Assembly (NCBI GenBank): GCA_946553025.1
Contig: CAMNRM010000052.1
Location: 1 to 35,753 of the forward strand
Source of the DNA: an uncultured Clostridium sp.
Lineage (GTDB): Bacteria > Bacillota > Clostridia > Lachnospirales > Lachnospiraceae
Length of the DNA: 35,753 nucleotides
Direction of reading: 5' to 3'
A program made the position numbers and the translations under genes. Below are positions 16,639 through 24,962 of the stretch, piece after piece (position 1 is the first letter of the stretch; each line of letters begins with the position of its first letter). A model generated the notes under the pieces. It was not told the origin of the DNA and searched no databases. It worked only from the letters and a program-made list of their open reading frames with translations.

Positions 16639-18909
16639 CTAAATCGGCTCTCCCATAGCCGCCAGTTCTAAAATCCTCTTCTTTAAACCGGAATACCTTC
16701 TCTGTTCTAATGTATTGCTGACCATGCTCTGGAATCCGGAGGGGAGTCCGACCAGGCAGACGCAGGTCTTTGCCCGGGTCACTGCCGTGTAGATTAAGTT
16801 TCTGGTCATCAGCATCCTTGGGCCTGTATAAACGGGGATAACCACAGCCGGATACTCGCTTCCCTGGGATTTATGGATGGTAATCGCATAGGCCAGTTCG
16901 AGTTCCTCCAACTGTTTAAAGCTGTAGTTCACCATCTTCCCCTCGTCAAATTCCACCGAAACCATCTCGGCAAATGTATTGATCTCCCGGATAACCCCGA
17001 TATCCCCGTTAAATACCCCCATACCTTTTTCCGTAGAAACCCCGTAGCGGCTGCGCACTTCCCATTCCATCTGGTAATTGTTTTTTATCTGCATCACCTT
17101 ATCGCCAACCCGGTAGATGGTCTGCCCGTACTCCCTCTCGGCTTTCTCCGGCGAGGGCGGATTTAAAAAATTCTGTAAAATCACATTCAGCCTTTCCACC
17201 CCCAGGGCACCTTTTCGCATCGGCGTCATCACCTGGATATCGAACGGATGTGCCTTGACATAGGCCGGCAGTTTTTTCTGTACCAGGGTCAGGATGGCGC
17301 TGATGATGGCGTCGGGCATTTCCCGGCGGATAAATAAAAAATCCCGGCTGCGCTTGGTTAAATCCACGGCTTCCCCGTGATGAATCCGGTGGGCATTCAT
17401 CACAATATCGCTCTCTGCCGCCTGGCGGAAAATCCTGGTCAGCTTCACCATGGGAAACGCCTGGCTTTCAATCATATCCCGCAGCACATTTCCCGGGCCC
17501 ACACTGGGAAGCTGGTTTACATCGCCCACCAAAATCAGCCTTGTTCCCACCGTAATTGCCCGAAGCAGAGAATGAATCAGATGAATATCCACCATGGACA
17601 TCTCATCGACAATGACCACATCCCCGTCCAGAGGATTTTCCTCATTCCGCTCAAAATGCATCCCCGCCATCGATGCATTATCCCTGTCGGCCACACCTCC
17701 GCTCAGCTCCAGAAGACGATGAATCGTCCTTGCCTCATAACCGGTAGCTTCGGTCATGCGCTTTGCCGCCCGCCCCGTAGGCGCAGCTAAAAGAATCGTC
17801 ATCCCCTCCTGTTCAAAGAAGTGAATAATCGCATTAATGGTCGTTGTCTTTCCTGTACCCGGCCCTCCGGTGATAATTAAAAGCCCGCAGTTCACCGCCT
17901 GGAAAACAGCCTCCTCCTGCAAAACATCCAGCCGGATATCTTCTTCCTCCTGAATTTTTTCCAGACGTTTTTTTATCTGTGCGTGTGGAATATCTCCGCG
18001 GATATTTAAGTCGTGCAGCATCCTTGCGGTGTTTAATTCCAGATAATAGTACTGCGCCGCGTAGATAACCCTGGTTTTCTTCTCCCCCTCCGAACTTTCT
18101 ATCTCTTTAACGATAATCTTCCGGTCAATCTGCATATCCGTCAGATGTTTTTCCATCAGGGAAATATCCACGCCCAGAAGCTGTGCCCCCTGGGAGAATA
18201 ATTCCTCCTCCGGCAAAAACGTATGACCATTTCCCACGGCCTGGAGAAGGGTGTATAAAAGACCGCATTTGATCCGGAAATCGGAATCGGTAAATATCCC
18301 CACACGTTTTGCCAGTTCGTCGGCCATCTTAAAACCCACACCCGGGATATCCTCCGCCAGCTTGTAGGGATTTTCACGGATAATCCCGTAAAGACGCATT
18401 CCGTATTCCTGGTAAATTTTTACAGCCAGATGAAGAGAAACCCCGTATTCCTGCAAAAACATCATGGCCTGGCGCATCTCCTTCTTTTCCTGAACCTGAC
18501 TGCTGATAGCCATAGCCATCTTTTCGCTGATGCCTTTAACCTCCGAAAGACGCTCCGGCTCCTCCTCCATAATCCGGAACGTATCTGCCTTAAATTTCTT
18601 TACAATCCTTGCCGCCAGTGCCGGCCCGATGCCCTTAATCGCCCCCGAACCCAGATAGCGCTGCATGGAAAGCGTATCCTCCGGCGTCTTCACCGCATAG
18701 CTCTCCACCTGAAGCTGCTGCCCGTAAACCGGATGTTCGGTCATCGTCCCGCAGGCTTCAATCATCTCCCCCTCGCTGATATAGTGAAAGGTTCCAACGG
18801 CAATGATTTCTTTTCCTTCTGCGTTAAGGCTCAGCACGGTATAGCCGTTTTCTTCATTTTTAAACTTAATCCGCTCTACAAATCCTTTTACTGTTTCCAT
18901 CCTGTTCAT
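16639..18909 (-). CDS. recD2: RecD2 DNA helicase (SF1B, RecD/TraA type)
   Basis: A 5'-3' DNA helicase of the RecBC-independent RecD2 type, acting in repair and replication-fork processing. The N-terminal OB-like region ETVKGFVERIKFKNEENGYT is followed by helix-hairpin-helix segments (IKGIGPALAARIVKKF, VKGISEKMA, DIPGVGFKMADELA). Next come Walker A GGPGTGKTTT at about residue 349, VDEMSMVD, GDVNQLPSVGPGN and the C-terminal AYAITIHKSQGSEYP. I start at the ATG at 18909, giving 756 residues; the ATG at 18900 is equally possible, and neither has a strong ribosome binding site. No recB or recC is near, as expected. The comF-like gene follows after three bases. Confidence 0.93.
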   Translation of the reverse strand: MNRMETVKGFVERIKFKNEENGYTVLSLNAEGKEIIAVGTFHYISEGEMIEACGTMTEHPVYGQQLQVESYAVKTPEDTLSMQRYLGSGAIKGIGPALAARIVKKFKADTFRIMEEEPERLSEVKGISEKMAMAISSQVQEKKEMRQAMMFLQEYGVSLHLAVKIYQEYGMRLYGIIRENPYKLAEDIPGVGFKMADELAKRVGIFTDSDFRIKCGLLYTLLQAVGNGHTFLPEEELFSQGAQLLGVDISLMEKHLTDMQIDRKIIVKEIESSEGEKKTRVIYAAQYYYLELNTARMLHDLNIRGDIPHAQIKKRLEKIQEEEDIRLDVLQEEAVFQAVNCGLLIITGGPGTGKTTTINAIIHFFEQEGMTILLAAPTGRAAKRMTEATGYEARTIHRLLELSGGVADRDNASMAGMHFERNEENPLDGDVVIVDEMSMVDIHLIHSLLRAITVGTRLILVGDVNQLPSVGPGNVLRDMIESQAFPMVKLTRIFRQAAESDIVMNAHRIHHGEAVDLTKRSRDFLFIRREMPDAIISAILTLVQKKLPAYVKAHPFDIQVMTPMRKGALGVERLNVILQNFLNPPSPEKAEREYGQTIYRVGDKVMQIKNNYQMEWEVRSRYGVSTEKGMGVFNGDIGVIREINTFAEMVSVEFDEGKMVNYSFKQLEELELAYAITIHKSQGSEYPAVVIPVYTGPRMLMTRNLIYTAVTRAKTCVCLVGLPSGFQSMVSNTLEQRRYSGLKKRILELAAMGEPI

Positions 18910-18959
18910 TAACCCGTCTTCTGCCAGAAAAACAAAGCATCTGCAGTTTCCCCCATACA

Positions 18960-19008
18960 GAAAAAGCAAAGGAAAATCCGCCCTGTAGTTTTACAGATAT
19001 TCCCTTGC
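18960..19008 (-). terminator. Terminator of mreB
   Basis: An interrupted hairpin pairs GCAAAGGAAAAT (18966-) with ATTCCCTTGC (-19008) and CTGTA with TACAG around a TTT loop. T-runs flank it on both strands. It lies directly after the mreB stop and before recD2. Confidence 0.7.
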
Positions 19009-19030
19009 TTTCTTTTCCTGGCTTCGTTTC

Positions 19031-20047
19031 TTATCTTCTTGAAAATTCCTGTTTGCTGCCGCCGTGGGCAAATTCGATAAACTTCCCGGTTCCGATAGCC
19101 ACTGCCGTTAAAGGGTCCTCCGCAATCATCGTGGCAATTCCTGTCTTTTCTGCAATCAGCGTATCCAGACCGCTTAACAGGGCACCGCCCCCGGTCAGCA
19201 CGATTCCCCGGTCAAAGATATCCGCGGCAAGCTCCGGCGGCGTTCTCTCCAGCACATTGTGCACGGCATCGACAATCTGCATGGCAGGTTCCTTTAAGGC
19301 TTCTAAGGTTTCATCAGAGGTAACGACAATGGTCTTGGGAAGCCCGGTCACTAAATTTCTTCCCCTGACTTCCATGGTCAGAACCTCCGAACGGCGGGAA
19401 GCCGCACCGATATTAATCTTAATCTCTTCTGCCGTGCGTTCGCCGATTAAGAGGTTATGTTTCTTTCGCATATAGCGCACCAGGGATTCGTCAAAATCAT
19501 CCCCCGCCGTCTTAATAGAAGCGCTGACCACCGTTCCTCCTAAGGAAATCACCGCAATATCCGCCGTCCCTCCGCCGATATCGACGATCATATTTCCGCA
19601 GGCTTTGGAGATATCGATTCCTGCCCCGATAGCTGCGGCTACCGGCTCCTCGATAATCGTAACCGAACGCGCCCCGGCCTCATAGGTCGCATCCTCCACG
19701 GCCTTTCGCTCTACCTCCGTCGCGCCGCTGGGAATACAGACGCTGATCCTTGGCTTGCGAAGCGTCTTCTTCCCGACCGCTTTATCAATAAAATACTTCA
19801 TCATCTTCTCCGTCACGGTATAATCCGAAATCACCCCCTGGCGCAGAGGGCGGACGGCTACAATATTCCCGGGGGTGCGGCCAATCATCAGGCGGGCGGC
19901 TTCGCCGATAGCCATAATCCGACTGGTATCCCGATCAATCGCCACCACCGACGGTTCCTTTAACACTACGCCTTTTCCCCGGATATAGACCAGGATACTG
20001 GCTGTACCTAAATCAATTCCAATGTCATTGGACATCATTGTAAACAT
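19031..20047 (-). CDS. mreB: MreB/Mbl actin-like cell-shape protein
   Basis: A 338-residue bacterial actin that directs lateral wall synthesis at the membrane. IGIDLGTASILVYIRGKG (phosphate 1), MIVDIGGGTADIAVISLGG (phosphate 2) and IVLTGGGALLSGLD (adenosine site) are all present, as is RPLRQGVISDYTVTEKM. Whether it is the MreB or Mbl paralogue cannot be decided from the sequence alone; absence of mreC/mreD next to it favours a solitary Mbl-type copy. GGAGG lies about 10 bases before the ATG. The promoter is at 20238-20266, leaving a leader of about 185 bases that contains an 8-bp inverted repeat. Confidence 0.93.
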   Translation of the reverse strand: MFTMMSNDIGIDLGTASILVYIRGKGVVLKEPSVVAIDRDTSRIMAIGEAARLMIGRTPGNIVAVRPLRQGVISDYTVTEKMMKYFIDKAVGKKTLRKPRISVCIPSGATEVERKAVEDATYEAGARSVTIIEEPVAAAIGAGIDISKACGNMIVDIGGGTADIAVISLGGTVVSASIKTAGDDFDESLVRYMRKKHNLLIGERTAEEIKINIGAASRRSEVLTMEVRGRNLVTGLPKTIVVTSDETLEALKEPAMQIVDAVHNVLERTPPELAADIFDRGIVLTGGGALLSGLDTLIAEKTGIATMIAEDPLTAVAIGTGKFIEFAHGGSKQEFSRR

Positions 20048-20092
20048 AATTCTTTCTTCCTCCTGTCCGGCTAACTTTCTCGGCAGTTATCT

Positions 20093-20120
20093 CGTTGCTG
20101 TTCACATGTCCGCAGCAACG
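20093..20120 (-). promoter_or_regulatory. Inverted repeat in the mreB leader
   Basis: CGTTGCTG (20093-20100) and CAGCAACG (20113-20120) form a perfect 8-bp stem with a 12-base loop, about 45 bases before the mreB start codon. No T-run follows, so it is not a terminator. It may stabilise the mRNA or bind a protein. Confidence 0.4.
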
Positions 20121-20237
20121 TTATCTCTTCTATCCTTCTATTTTTCCCAGGAAATGTACCTATAAACCGTAACGACACAGGATTCCTGTATACTTCCATA
20201 AAAGTTAAGGCAAAAACAGAGCCTTTCGACACTTTTT

Positions 20238-20266
20238 ATTATATACGAACTTCCCATCTTTTCCAA
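20238..20266 (-). promoter_or_regulatory. Sigma-A-type promoter of mreB
   Basis: On the minus strand TTGGAA (20261-20266), a 17-base spacer and TATAAT (20238-20243). Confidence 0.65.
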
Positions 20267-20318
20267 TGGTTTTTTATATTTTTATTTTCTTTATATTTTT
20301 TTAAGGTAAAGTACATAA

Positions 20319-20343
20319 TTTGGTCACAATTTCCCGTTATACT
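20319..20343 (+). promoter_or_regulatory. Promoter-like block of small RNA 1
   Basis: TATACT (20338-20343) lies seven bases before the first RNA stem. A TTTGGTCACA-TTT-CCC block just upstream is conserved before the second RNA, although no TTGACA-like -35 sits at 17 bases. It may be an activator site or an alternative promoter class. Confidence 0.5.
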
Positions 20344-20349
20344 GAATAC

Positions 20350-20518
20350 AGTCATCCGAAAGGGTGACGGGCCTTTGTTTCAAGTTCACACTTGAAATCA
20401 CAAAGCTTTTTCATACTCATACCGGATGGTGAATAACCATCCGGCCCCCCTTAGCATTTTCTTATTTTATTATATACCTACCATTCCTAAAAAACCGTCA
20501 GTTTTTACTGGCGGTTTT
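20350..20518 (+). ncRNA. Candidate small RNA 1 (first of a tandem pair)
   Basis: A structured, noncoding plus-strand unit of about 169 bases. In order: a 7-bp stem with GAAA tetraloop (20351-20368); a nested stem with TTTCAAGT/ACTTGAAA; a shared AAGCTTTTTCATACTCATA linker; a 9-bp stem CCGGATGGT/ACCATCCGG (20422-20444); an unpaired CCCCCC (20445-20450); an A/T-rich stretch; and a terminator stem CCGTCAG/CTGGCGG (20495-20514) with TTTT. T-G wobble pairs in the first and last stems would become A-C mismatches on the other strand, so transcription from the plus strand is favoured. The same order recurs in the next unit. The C-rich tract could pair with GGAGG-type ribosome binding sites in target mRNAs; this is inference. 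No known RNA family was recognised. Confidence 0.7.
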
Positions 20519-20608
20519 CCTGTATTTTCTCACGATTCCCTTTTTTATTTTCCTTTTTAATAAGAATTTCTTTAGGAATTTTATAAATTTTACAGTTTGC
20601 CGCCACAT

Positions 20609-20633
20609 TTAGGACACATTTATCCCCTATACT
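20609..20633 (+). promoter_or_regulatory. Promoter-like block of small RNA 2
   Basis: TATACT (20628-20633) again lies exactly seven bases before the first stem. It is preceded by TTAGGACACATTTATCCCC, which aligns with the block before small RNA 1. Confidence 0.5.
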
Positions 20634-20639
20634 ATAAAC

Positions 20640-20779
20640 AGTTACTCGAAAGGGTAACCGCTTAAAAAGCTTTTTCATACTCATACCGGATGGCGGACAG
20701 CCATCCGGCCCCCCTAAACATTTTCTTATTTTATACCTACCATTCCCAAAAACGCACCGGATTTGACCGGTGCGTTTTT
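20640..20779 (+). ncRNA. Candidate small RNA 2 (second of a tandem pair)
   Basis: A diverged copy of the preceding unit, about 140 bases. The 7-bp GAAA-capped stem GTTACTC/GGGTAAC (20641-20658) differs from copy 1 at three pairs, all still pairing. The middle nested stem is absent or reduced to a short GCTT/AAGC element. The linker AAGCTTTTTCATACTCATA is kept, the 9-bp stem CCGGATGGC/GCCATCCGG (20686-20708) has a compensatory last pair, CCCCCC follows (20709-20714), and a strong terminator stem CGCACCGG/CCGGTGCG (20753-20774) ends in TTTTT. The terminators of the two copies share structure but not sequence. The copies probably arose by duplication and have been kept under structural selection. 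Confidence 0.7.
20748..20774 (-). terminator. Shared terminator of yebC
   Basis: The 8-bp stem that ends small RNA 2 also has five A before it on the plus strand (20748-20752), i.e. a T-run on the minus strand. It lies about 22 bases past the yebC stop, so it probably serves both directions. Confidence 0.65.
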
Positions 20780-20796
20780 ATTCTTATTCTTCATTT

Positions 20797-21525
20797 TTAT
20801 TCATCCCAGTTATGGTAAACCGCCTGCACATCATCGTCGGCATCGAGCAGATCCAGGGTACGGGTAAGCTTTTTAATATCCTCCTCGTCGGATAATTCCA
20901 CCCAGGTCTGCGGAATCATCGTAATATCCGCCTCCAGCATGGGAATTCCCTCTTTTTCCAGGGTTTCTCTCACCTGGCTGAAGCTGTCCGGATCGGTGTA
21001 AACCTCATAGCTGTCCTCTTCCTCGGCAAAATCCTCTGCACCGGCGTCTAAGGCAAGCATCATCAAATCGTCCGCGTCCATATCGCACTCTTCTTTATCA
21101 ATAATGATCTGACCTTTCTTGTCAAACATATAGGAAACGCTTCCTGGGGTTCCGACATTTCCGCCGCCCTTGGTAAATGCACTTCTTACGTTTGCTGCTG
21201 TACGGTTCTTATTGTCCGTCAGCGTATCCACAATAATGGCCACGCCGCTCGGGCCGTAGCCCTCATAGGTGAGCACCTCATAATTCACCGAATTGGCATC
21301 CCCGGCCGCCTTTTTAATACCGCGGTCAATCGTATCGTTGGGCATGTTGTTGGCCTTGGCCTTGGCGATAACATCGCGCAGCTTGCTGTTATTTGCCGGA
21401 TCAGCGCCGCCTTCCTTCACGGCTACGGCAATCTCACGGCCGATTACGGTAAAGATTTTTCCCTTGGCTGCATCGTTTTTCTCTTTTTTGTGCTTAATGT
21501 TTGCAAATTTAGAATGTCCTGACAT
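20797..21525 (-). CDS. yebC: YebC/PmpR family protein
   Basis: A 242-residue YebC-family protein. It begins with the hallmark [20 protein letters not shown] and contains [27 protein letters not shown] and [19 protein letters not shown], with an acidic C-terminal half. The family was long annotated as a transcriptional regulator; more recent work links members to translation of proline-rich stretches. The start is the conserved ATG at 21525 with AAGGAG about ten bases upstream. It lies 63 bases downstream of the MATE gene on the same strand. The Pro-rich repeat protein encoded in this window would be a natural beneficiary if the translation role holds, but that link is speculative. Confidence 0.95.
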   Translation of the reverse strand: MSGHSKFANIKHKKEKNDAAKGKIFTVIGREIAVAVKEGGADPANNSKLRDVIAKAKANNMPNDTIDRGIKKAAGDANSVNYEVLTYEGYGPSGVAIIVDTLTDNKNRTAANVRSAFTKGGGNVGTPGSVSYMFDKKGQIIIDKEECDMDADDLMMLALDAGAEDFAEEEDSYEVYTDPDSFSQVRETLEKEGIPMLEADITMIPQTWVELSDEEDIKKLTRTLDLLDADDDVQAVYHNWDE

Positions 21526-21588
21526 ACGCTCTAATCTCCTTTTTCTCTTCAACTCTATTTTTATCCGGTTCCTGAACCCAAATGTTAG

Positions 21589-23013
21589 CTAACCGGCACC
21601 GGAAATCTCGGTATTTAAGTTCTTTAACCACTTCTTCTGGCGATACCTCCAGTATCCCAAAACCATCTTATACACTTCCTCCAGCATTACCAGCGCATAG
21701 ACCTGGCAAATCGTAAGCTTCCATACAAGCCCGCCTAAAAAGGCCAGAGGAACCCCGATACACCACACGCCGCTGGTATCCAAAAACAGGCACATCTTCG
21801 TATCCCCGCCGCTTCGCAAAACCCCGACCACGTTGACATAGTTAAACATCTTCGCTGGCATGTAGAGGGCAAAAATCAGGATCAGGCGGTTGACGTCCGC
21901 CGCCACCTGCGGAGTAATCGAATAGCAGGCAATCACCAGCCCGCGGCCCAGGACAATCACCACGGCCCCGGCCACAGTGACCAGAAACTGAAGGATGAAA
22001 AAATACGTCGCATATTTTTCTGCCCGCTTTAATTTTCCGGCCCCCATCTCATTGCCCAAGATAACGGCGGTAGCCGCACTTAAGCCCTGGAAGAGCACCA
22101 CCACGATATCCTGGATCGTCGTGGCAATGGTGATGGCTGCCACTGCGTCATCGCCCATGCGCCCGTAGGCCAAAGAATACATCGTCGTTCCCAGGCCCCA
22201 CATAAATTCATTTAAGATGACCGGGCTAGCTGTACGGATAAACTGGTAAATAAATGCCCGGGAATAGCCCACCATTTCCGAAAACCTTGCCGCCACCGGT
22301 GAGCGTTTCAGATAAATTACCGATACCAGCACCAGCATTTCCAAAACCCGGGCAATCAGTGTGGCAAGTGCCGCGCCCACAACGCCAAGCCCCAGGCCGA
22401 AAATCCCCACGCTTGTCCCAAAAAGTTCAGCCGTCCGCGAAGGAAAGATAAAAAAGAAATTCAGGATAATATTCGTCACAATCGCCATGCAGCTGGTCAG
22501 CACCGGAAGCTTTACCTCACCCACGGCGCGAAGCATGGATACATAGACATTCGTCACAGCGGTAAAGGGATAGCTGAATACGGCAACCACCAGATAGGAA
22601 GCCCCCAGACGGATGCTTGCGCTGCTCTCGGTAAATATCCCCATAACCCCTTCCGGAAAGAAGAACCCGGCTCCGCTGAAAAAAAGCGCCCCGCCAAGGG
22701 CAATCATCAGCGATAACCCCAGAACCCGGCGGATATTTTTCACATCCATATTTCCCCAGTACTGTGCAGCTAATATCCCTCCGCCGCTGACAACCCCAAA
22801 CACCAGAAGACTAAAGACAAAAAAATACTTGTTCGCCAGACCTACGGCGGCAATCGCCGTGGCCCCTAAGGTTCCGATCATCATGGTATCCGCCAGGTTG
22901 ACAATGGTATTTAACATCCCCTGCATAGCTACCGGACAGGCAATCTTCAGTGCCTTTCCCAAAAACGTCCGATCCCGCAGCATATCCTTTGTATCCTGTA
23001 AAATCATGGTCAT
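21589..23013 (-). CDS. MATE family efflux transporter
   Basis: A 474-residue protein with about twelve hydrophobic segments in two similar halves, as in the multidrug and toxic compound extrusion family. Near the N-terminus PVAMQGMLNTIVNLADTMMI matches the family's first helix, with GLANKYFFVFSLLVFGVVSG after it; the second half repeats the pattern at SPVILNEFMWGLGTTMYSLA. It exchanges Na+ or H+ for organic cations across the membrane. Substrate unknown. The ATG lies ten bases after the stop of the CorC-like gene; the nearest GGAG is about 15 bases upstream, so coupling to the upstream gene is likely. Confidence 0.92.
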   Translation of the reverse strand: MTMILQDTKDMLRDRTFLGKALKIACPVAMQGMLNTIVNLADTMMIGTLGATAIAAVGLANKYFFVFSLLVFGVVSGGGILAAQYWGNMDVKNIRRVLGLSLMIALGGALFFSGAGFFFPEGVMGIFTESSASIRLGASYLVVAVFSYPFTAVTNVYVSMLRAVGEVKLPVLTSCMAIVTNIILNFFFIFPSRTAELFGTSVGIFGLGLGVVGAALATLIARVLEMLVLVSVIYLKRSPVAARFSEMVGYSRAFIYQFIRTASPVILNEFMWGLGTTMYSLAYGRMGDDAVAAITIATTIQDIVVVLFQGLSAATAVILGNEMGAGKLKRAEKYATYFFILQFLVTVAGAVVIVLGRGLVIACYSITPQVAADVNRLILIFALYMPAKMFNYVNVVGVLRSGGDTKMCLFLDTSGVWCIGVPLAFLGGLVWKLTICQVYALVMLEEVYKMVLGYWRYRQKKWLKNLNTEISGAG

Positions 23014-23022
23014 GATAAGTGT

Positions 23023-24402
23023 TTACTGCTCCTTTTCTTTGTCCATTTCCTTTGGCCCGCTCTTTCTCAAAGGTGATACGCGGACGGACTGGATCATCTT
23101 GTTTTTTACTTTTAAAATCCGAAACTCATAGTCTGCAAACTCCACCCGCAGAGATTCGCCGTCCTTGGGAATCCGGTTTAAGCGGGAGATCAGGAAGCCG
23201 TTTAAGGTATCATACATATCCAGATCCTCTTCTTCAAAGGCGATTTCCAATGCCCCCTCCACCTCTTTTAACGGGGTAAGTCCCTCAAAGACAAAGCTTC
23301 CGTCCGGATTTTTAATAATAAATTCTTCTTCCTCGTCATACTCGTCCATAATATTCCCGACAATCTCTTCCAGGATATCTTCCATGGTCACGATACCCGC
23401 TGTTTGTCCATATTCATCCACCACGATTTCCATATGGATCTTTTCCGCCTGCATCTCCTTAAACAATGTATCTAAGTTTCTTGTTTCTGGAATAAAGTGG
23501 GCATCCCGCAGAAGTCCCGGGATCTCCCCAAGTTCCCTTGCACGGTTTTCTTCCTTTTCCGCAAACAGCAGGGCGTCTTTCATATGTAGCAGGCCGATAA
23601 TATCGTCCATATCTTCTTCATAGACCGGATAGCGGGAATTCACCCCTTCTTTTAAGATAAATTCTACGGCATCCCCCAGGAGCATGTGGCTGTCCATCGC
23701 GGCAATGTTCTTGCGGTGCGTCATAATATCATGGGCTTCTTTATCGTTTAACTGGAAAATATTGGTAATCATCTCCGCCTCGTCGGCCTCCACGACACCC
23801 TGTTCATGGCCCTCATTGACCATAGACATAATATCCTCCTCGGTCACATTCTCCCCGCTGCTGTTCATCTCAATCCGTGCAAGTGCCAGGACAATGCGGC
23901 AAAGACCGTTAATTAAGACAATCAGCGGCAGAAAAATCCTGGTAATCAGGGCAATCAGCGGAAGCAGACGATAGCCCCAGCTTTCAGGATTTCTTGCCGC
24001 ACAGCGCTTGGGAATAATCACGCCAAAGCTGATCATCAGGACAAGGAGGACAAGGGCAATCCCCGCCAGCAAAAGCACCCGCCTTATCTGCTCCGGACTC
24101 TGCAGCCAGAGCTGGTTTCCCGCCAGAATCTTTTCCAGATAAAACCGGAAAGCCGAAAGAATAAACGCCCCGGTAATCATCCCGGTTAAATGCGTAATAA
24201 TCTGAATCGCATTGACAAAGCGGGTGGGCCGGTTTACCACCCGAAGAAGACGGGCAGCCCTCTGGTTTCCGGCCTCCATCTCCTGCTCTAGCTTTACCGT
24301 ATTCACATTTTGTATCGCTGCGCCAAAACCGTACAGACAGGCTTCCAGCACAATAAAGCCAATAAATAAGAATAAACTCATTGGCGAATAACCATCCTCC
24401 AT
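23023..24402 (-). CDS. HlyC/CorC family transporter (CNNM + CBS pair)
   Basis: A 459-residue membrane protein. Residues 1 to about 190 form a CNNM/DUF21 domain with four hydrophobic segments; a linker carrying VTEEDIMSMVNEGHEQGVVE follows. Then come a CBS pair (IMTHRKNIAAMD, YPVYEEDMDDIIGLLHMKD, VDEYGQTAGIVTMEDILEEI) and a C-terminal CorC/HlyC domain (about 375-440). The family is linked to Mg2+ or other divalent cation extrusion and resistance, with CBS domains sensing nucleotides. AAGGAG lies about 13 bases before the ATG; M8 is a possible alternative start. MATE follows after ten bases. The haemolysin name sometimes given to the family is historical. Confidence 0.92.
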   Translation of the reverse strand: MEDGYSPMSLFLFIGFIVLEACLYGFGAAIQNVNTVKLEQEMEAGNQRAARLLRVVNRPTRFVNAIQIITHLTGMITGAFILSAFRFYLEKILAGNQLWLQSPEQIRRVLLLAGIALVLLVLMISFGVIIPKRCAARNPESWGYRLLPLIALITRIFLPLIVLINGLCRIVLALARIEMNSSGENVTEEDIMSMVNEGHEQGVVEADEAEMITNIFQLNDKEAHDIMTHRKNIAAMDSHMLLGDAVEFILKEGVNSRYPVYEEDMDDIIGLLHMKDALLFAEKEENRARELGEIPGLLRDAHFIPETRNLDTLFKEMQAEKIHMEIVVDEYGQTAGIVTMEDILEEIVGNIMDEYDEEEEFIIKNPDGSFVFEGLTPLKEVEGALEIAFEEEDLDMYDTLNGFLISRLNRIPKDGESLRVEFADYEFRILKVKNKMIQSVRVSPLRKSGPKEMDKEKEQ

Positions 24403-24471
24403 GTATCTTTTACTTCTCCTTTTCGTTTGTTTTCCATCATAGCATTTCCTTTTCCATTCGTCAAGGTTTGT

Positions 24472-24819
24472 CTATGTACCTATCTCAAGACTTACCATTA
24501 ACGCAGCATTTACCCGCTCTAACAGGCCGTCATCAATATGACAGATTTTTTCCTTCAAACGCATCTTGTCAATCGTTCTTAACTGTTCCAGAAGGATTAC
24601 CGAATCCTTAATCATATCACACCTTCGGGTATCCAGTTCTACATGGGTAGGAAGTTTTGCCTTATTCATTTTAGAAGTTATCGCCGCACAGATAACGGTG
24701 GGGCTGTGCCGGTTTCCCACATCATTCTGGATAATCAGCACAGGCCGTATTCCGCCCTGTTCGGAGCCAACCACGGGCCTTAAATCGGCATAAAACACAT
24801 CGCCTCGTCGAATTGTCAC
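24472..24819 (-). CDS. mazF: MazF/PemK-type endoribonuclease toxin (EndoA-like)
   Basis: A 115-residue toxin-type mRNA interferase. [33 protein letters not shown] and [20 protein letters not shown] show the family's GSEQGGxRP loop with its arginine and the conserved AxxTS threonine. Close relatives such as Bacillus EndoA cut RNA at UACAU. I start at GTG 24819, with GGAG ten bases upstream; the GTG three codons earlier abuts that site. In Bacillus the antitoxin EndoAI lies between alr and the toxin; here the 143-base gap to alr is too short for one and shows no antitoxin-like frame. The antitoxin may be elsewhere, or the toxin may be controlled otherwise. Confidence 0.92.
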   Translation of the reverse strand: MTIRRGDVFYADLRPVVGSEQGGIRPVLIIQNDVGNRHSPTVICAAITSKMNKAKLPTHVELDTRRCDMIKDSVILLEQLRTIDKMRLKEKICHIDDGLLERVNAALMVSLEIGT

Positions 24820-24962
24820 GGTATTCACTCTCCATTATCATTATTTTAACTCTAGCATTCCCGATTTTTTTAAACTTATACCTTGTAAATGATATGTGGA
24901 GAGATTGGGATTTTTTCGTGACAATTCAAACCAAAGCCCCGGTTTTATGCATTTTTTGTGCA

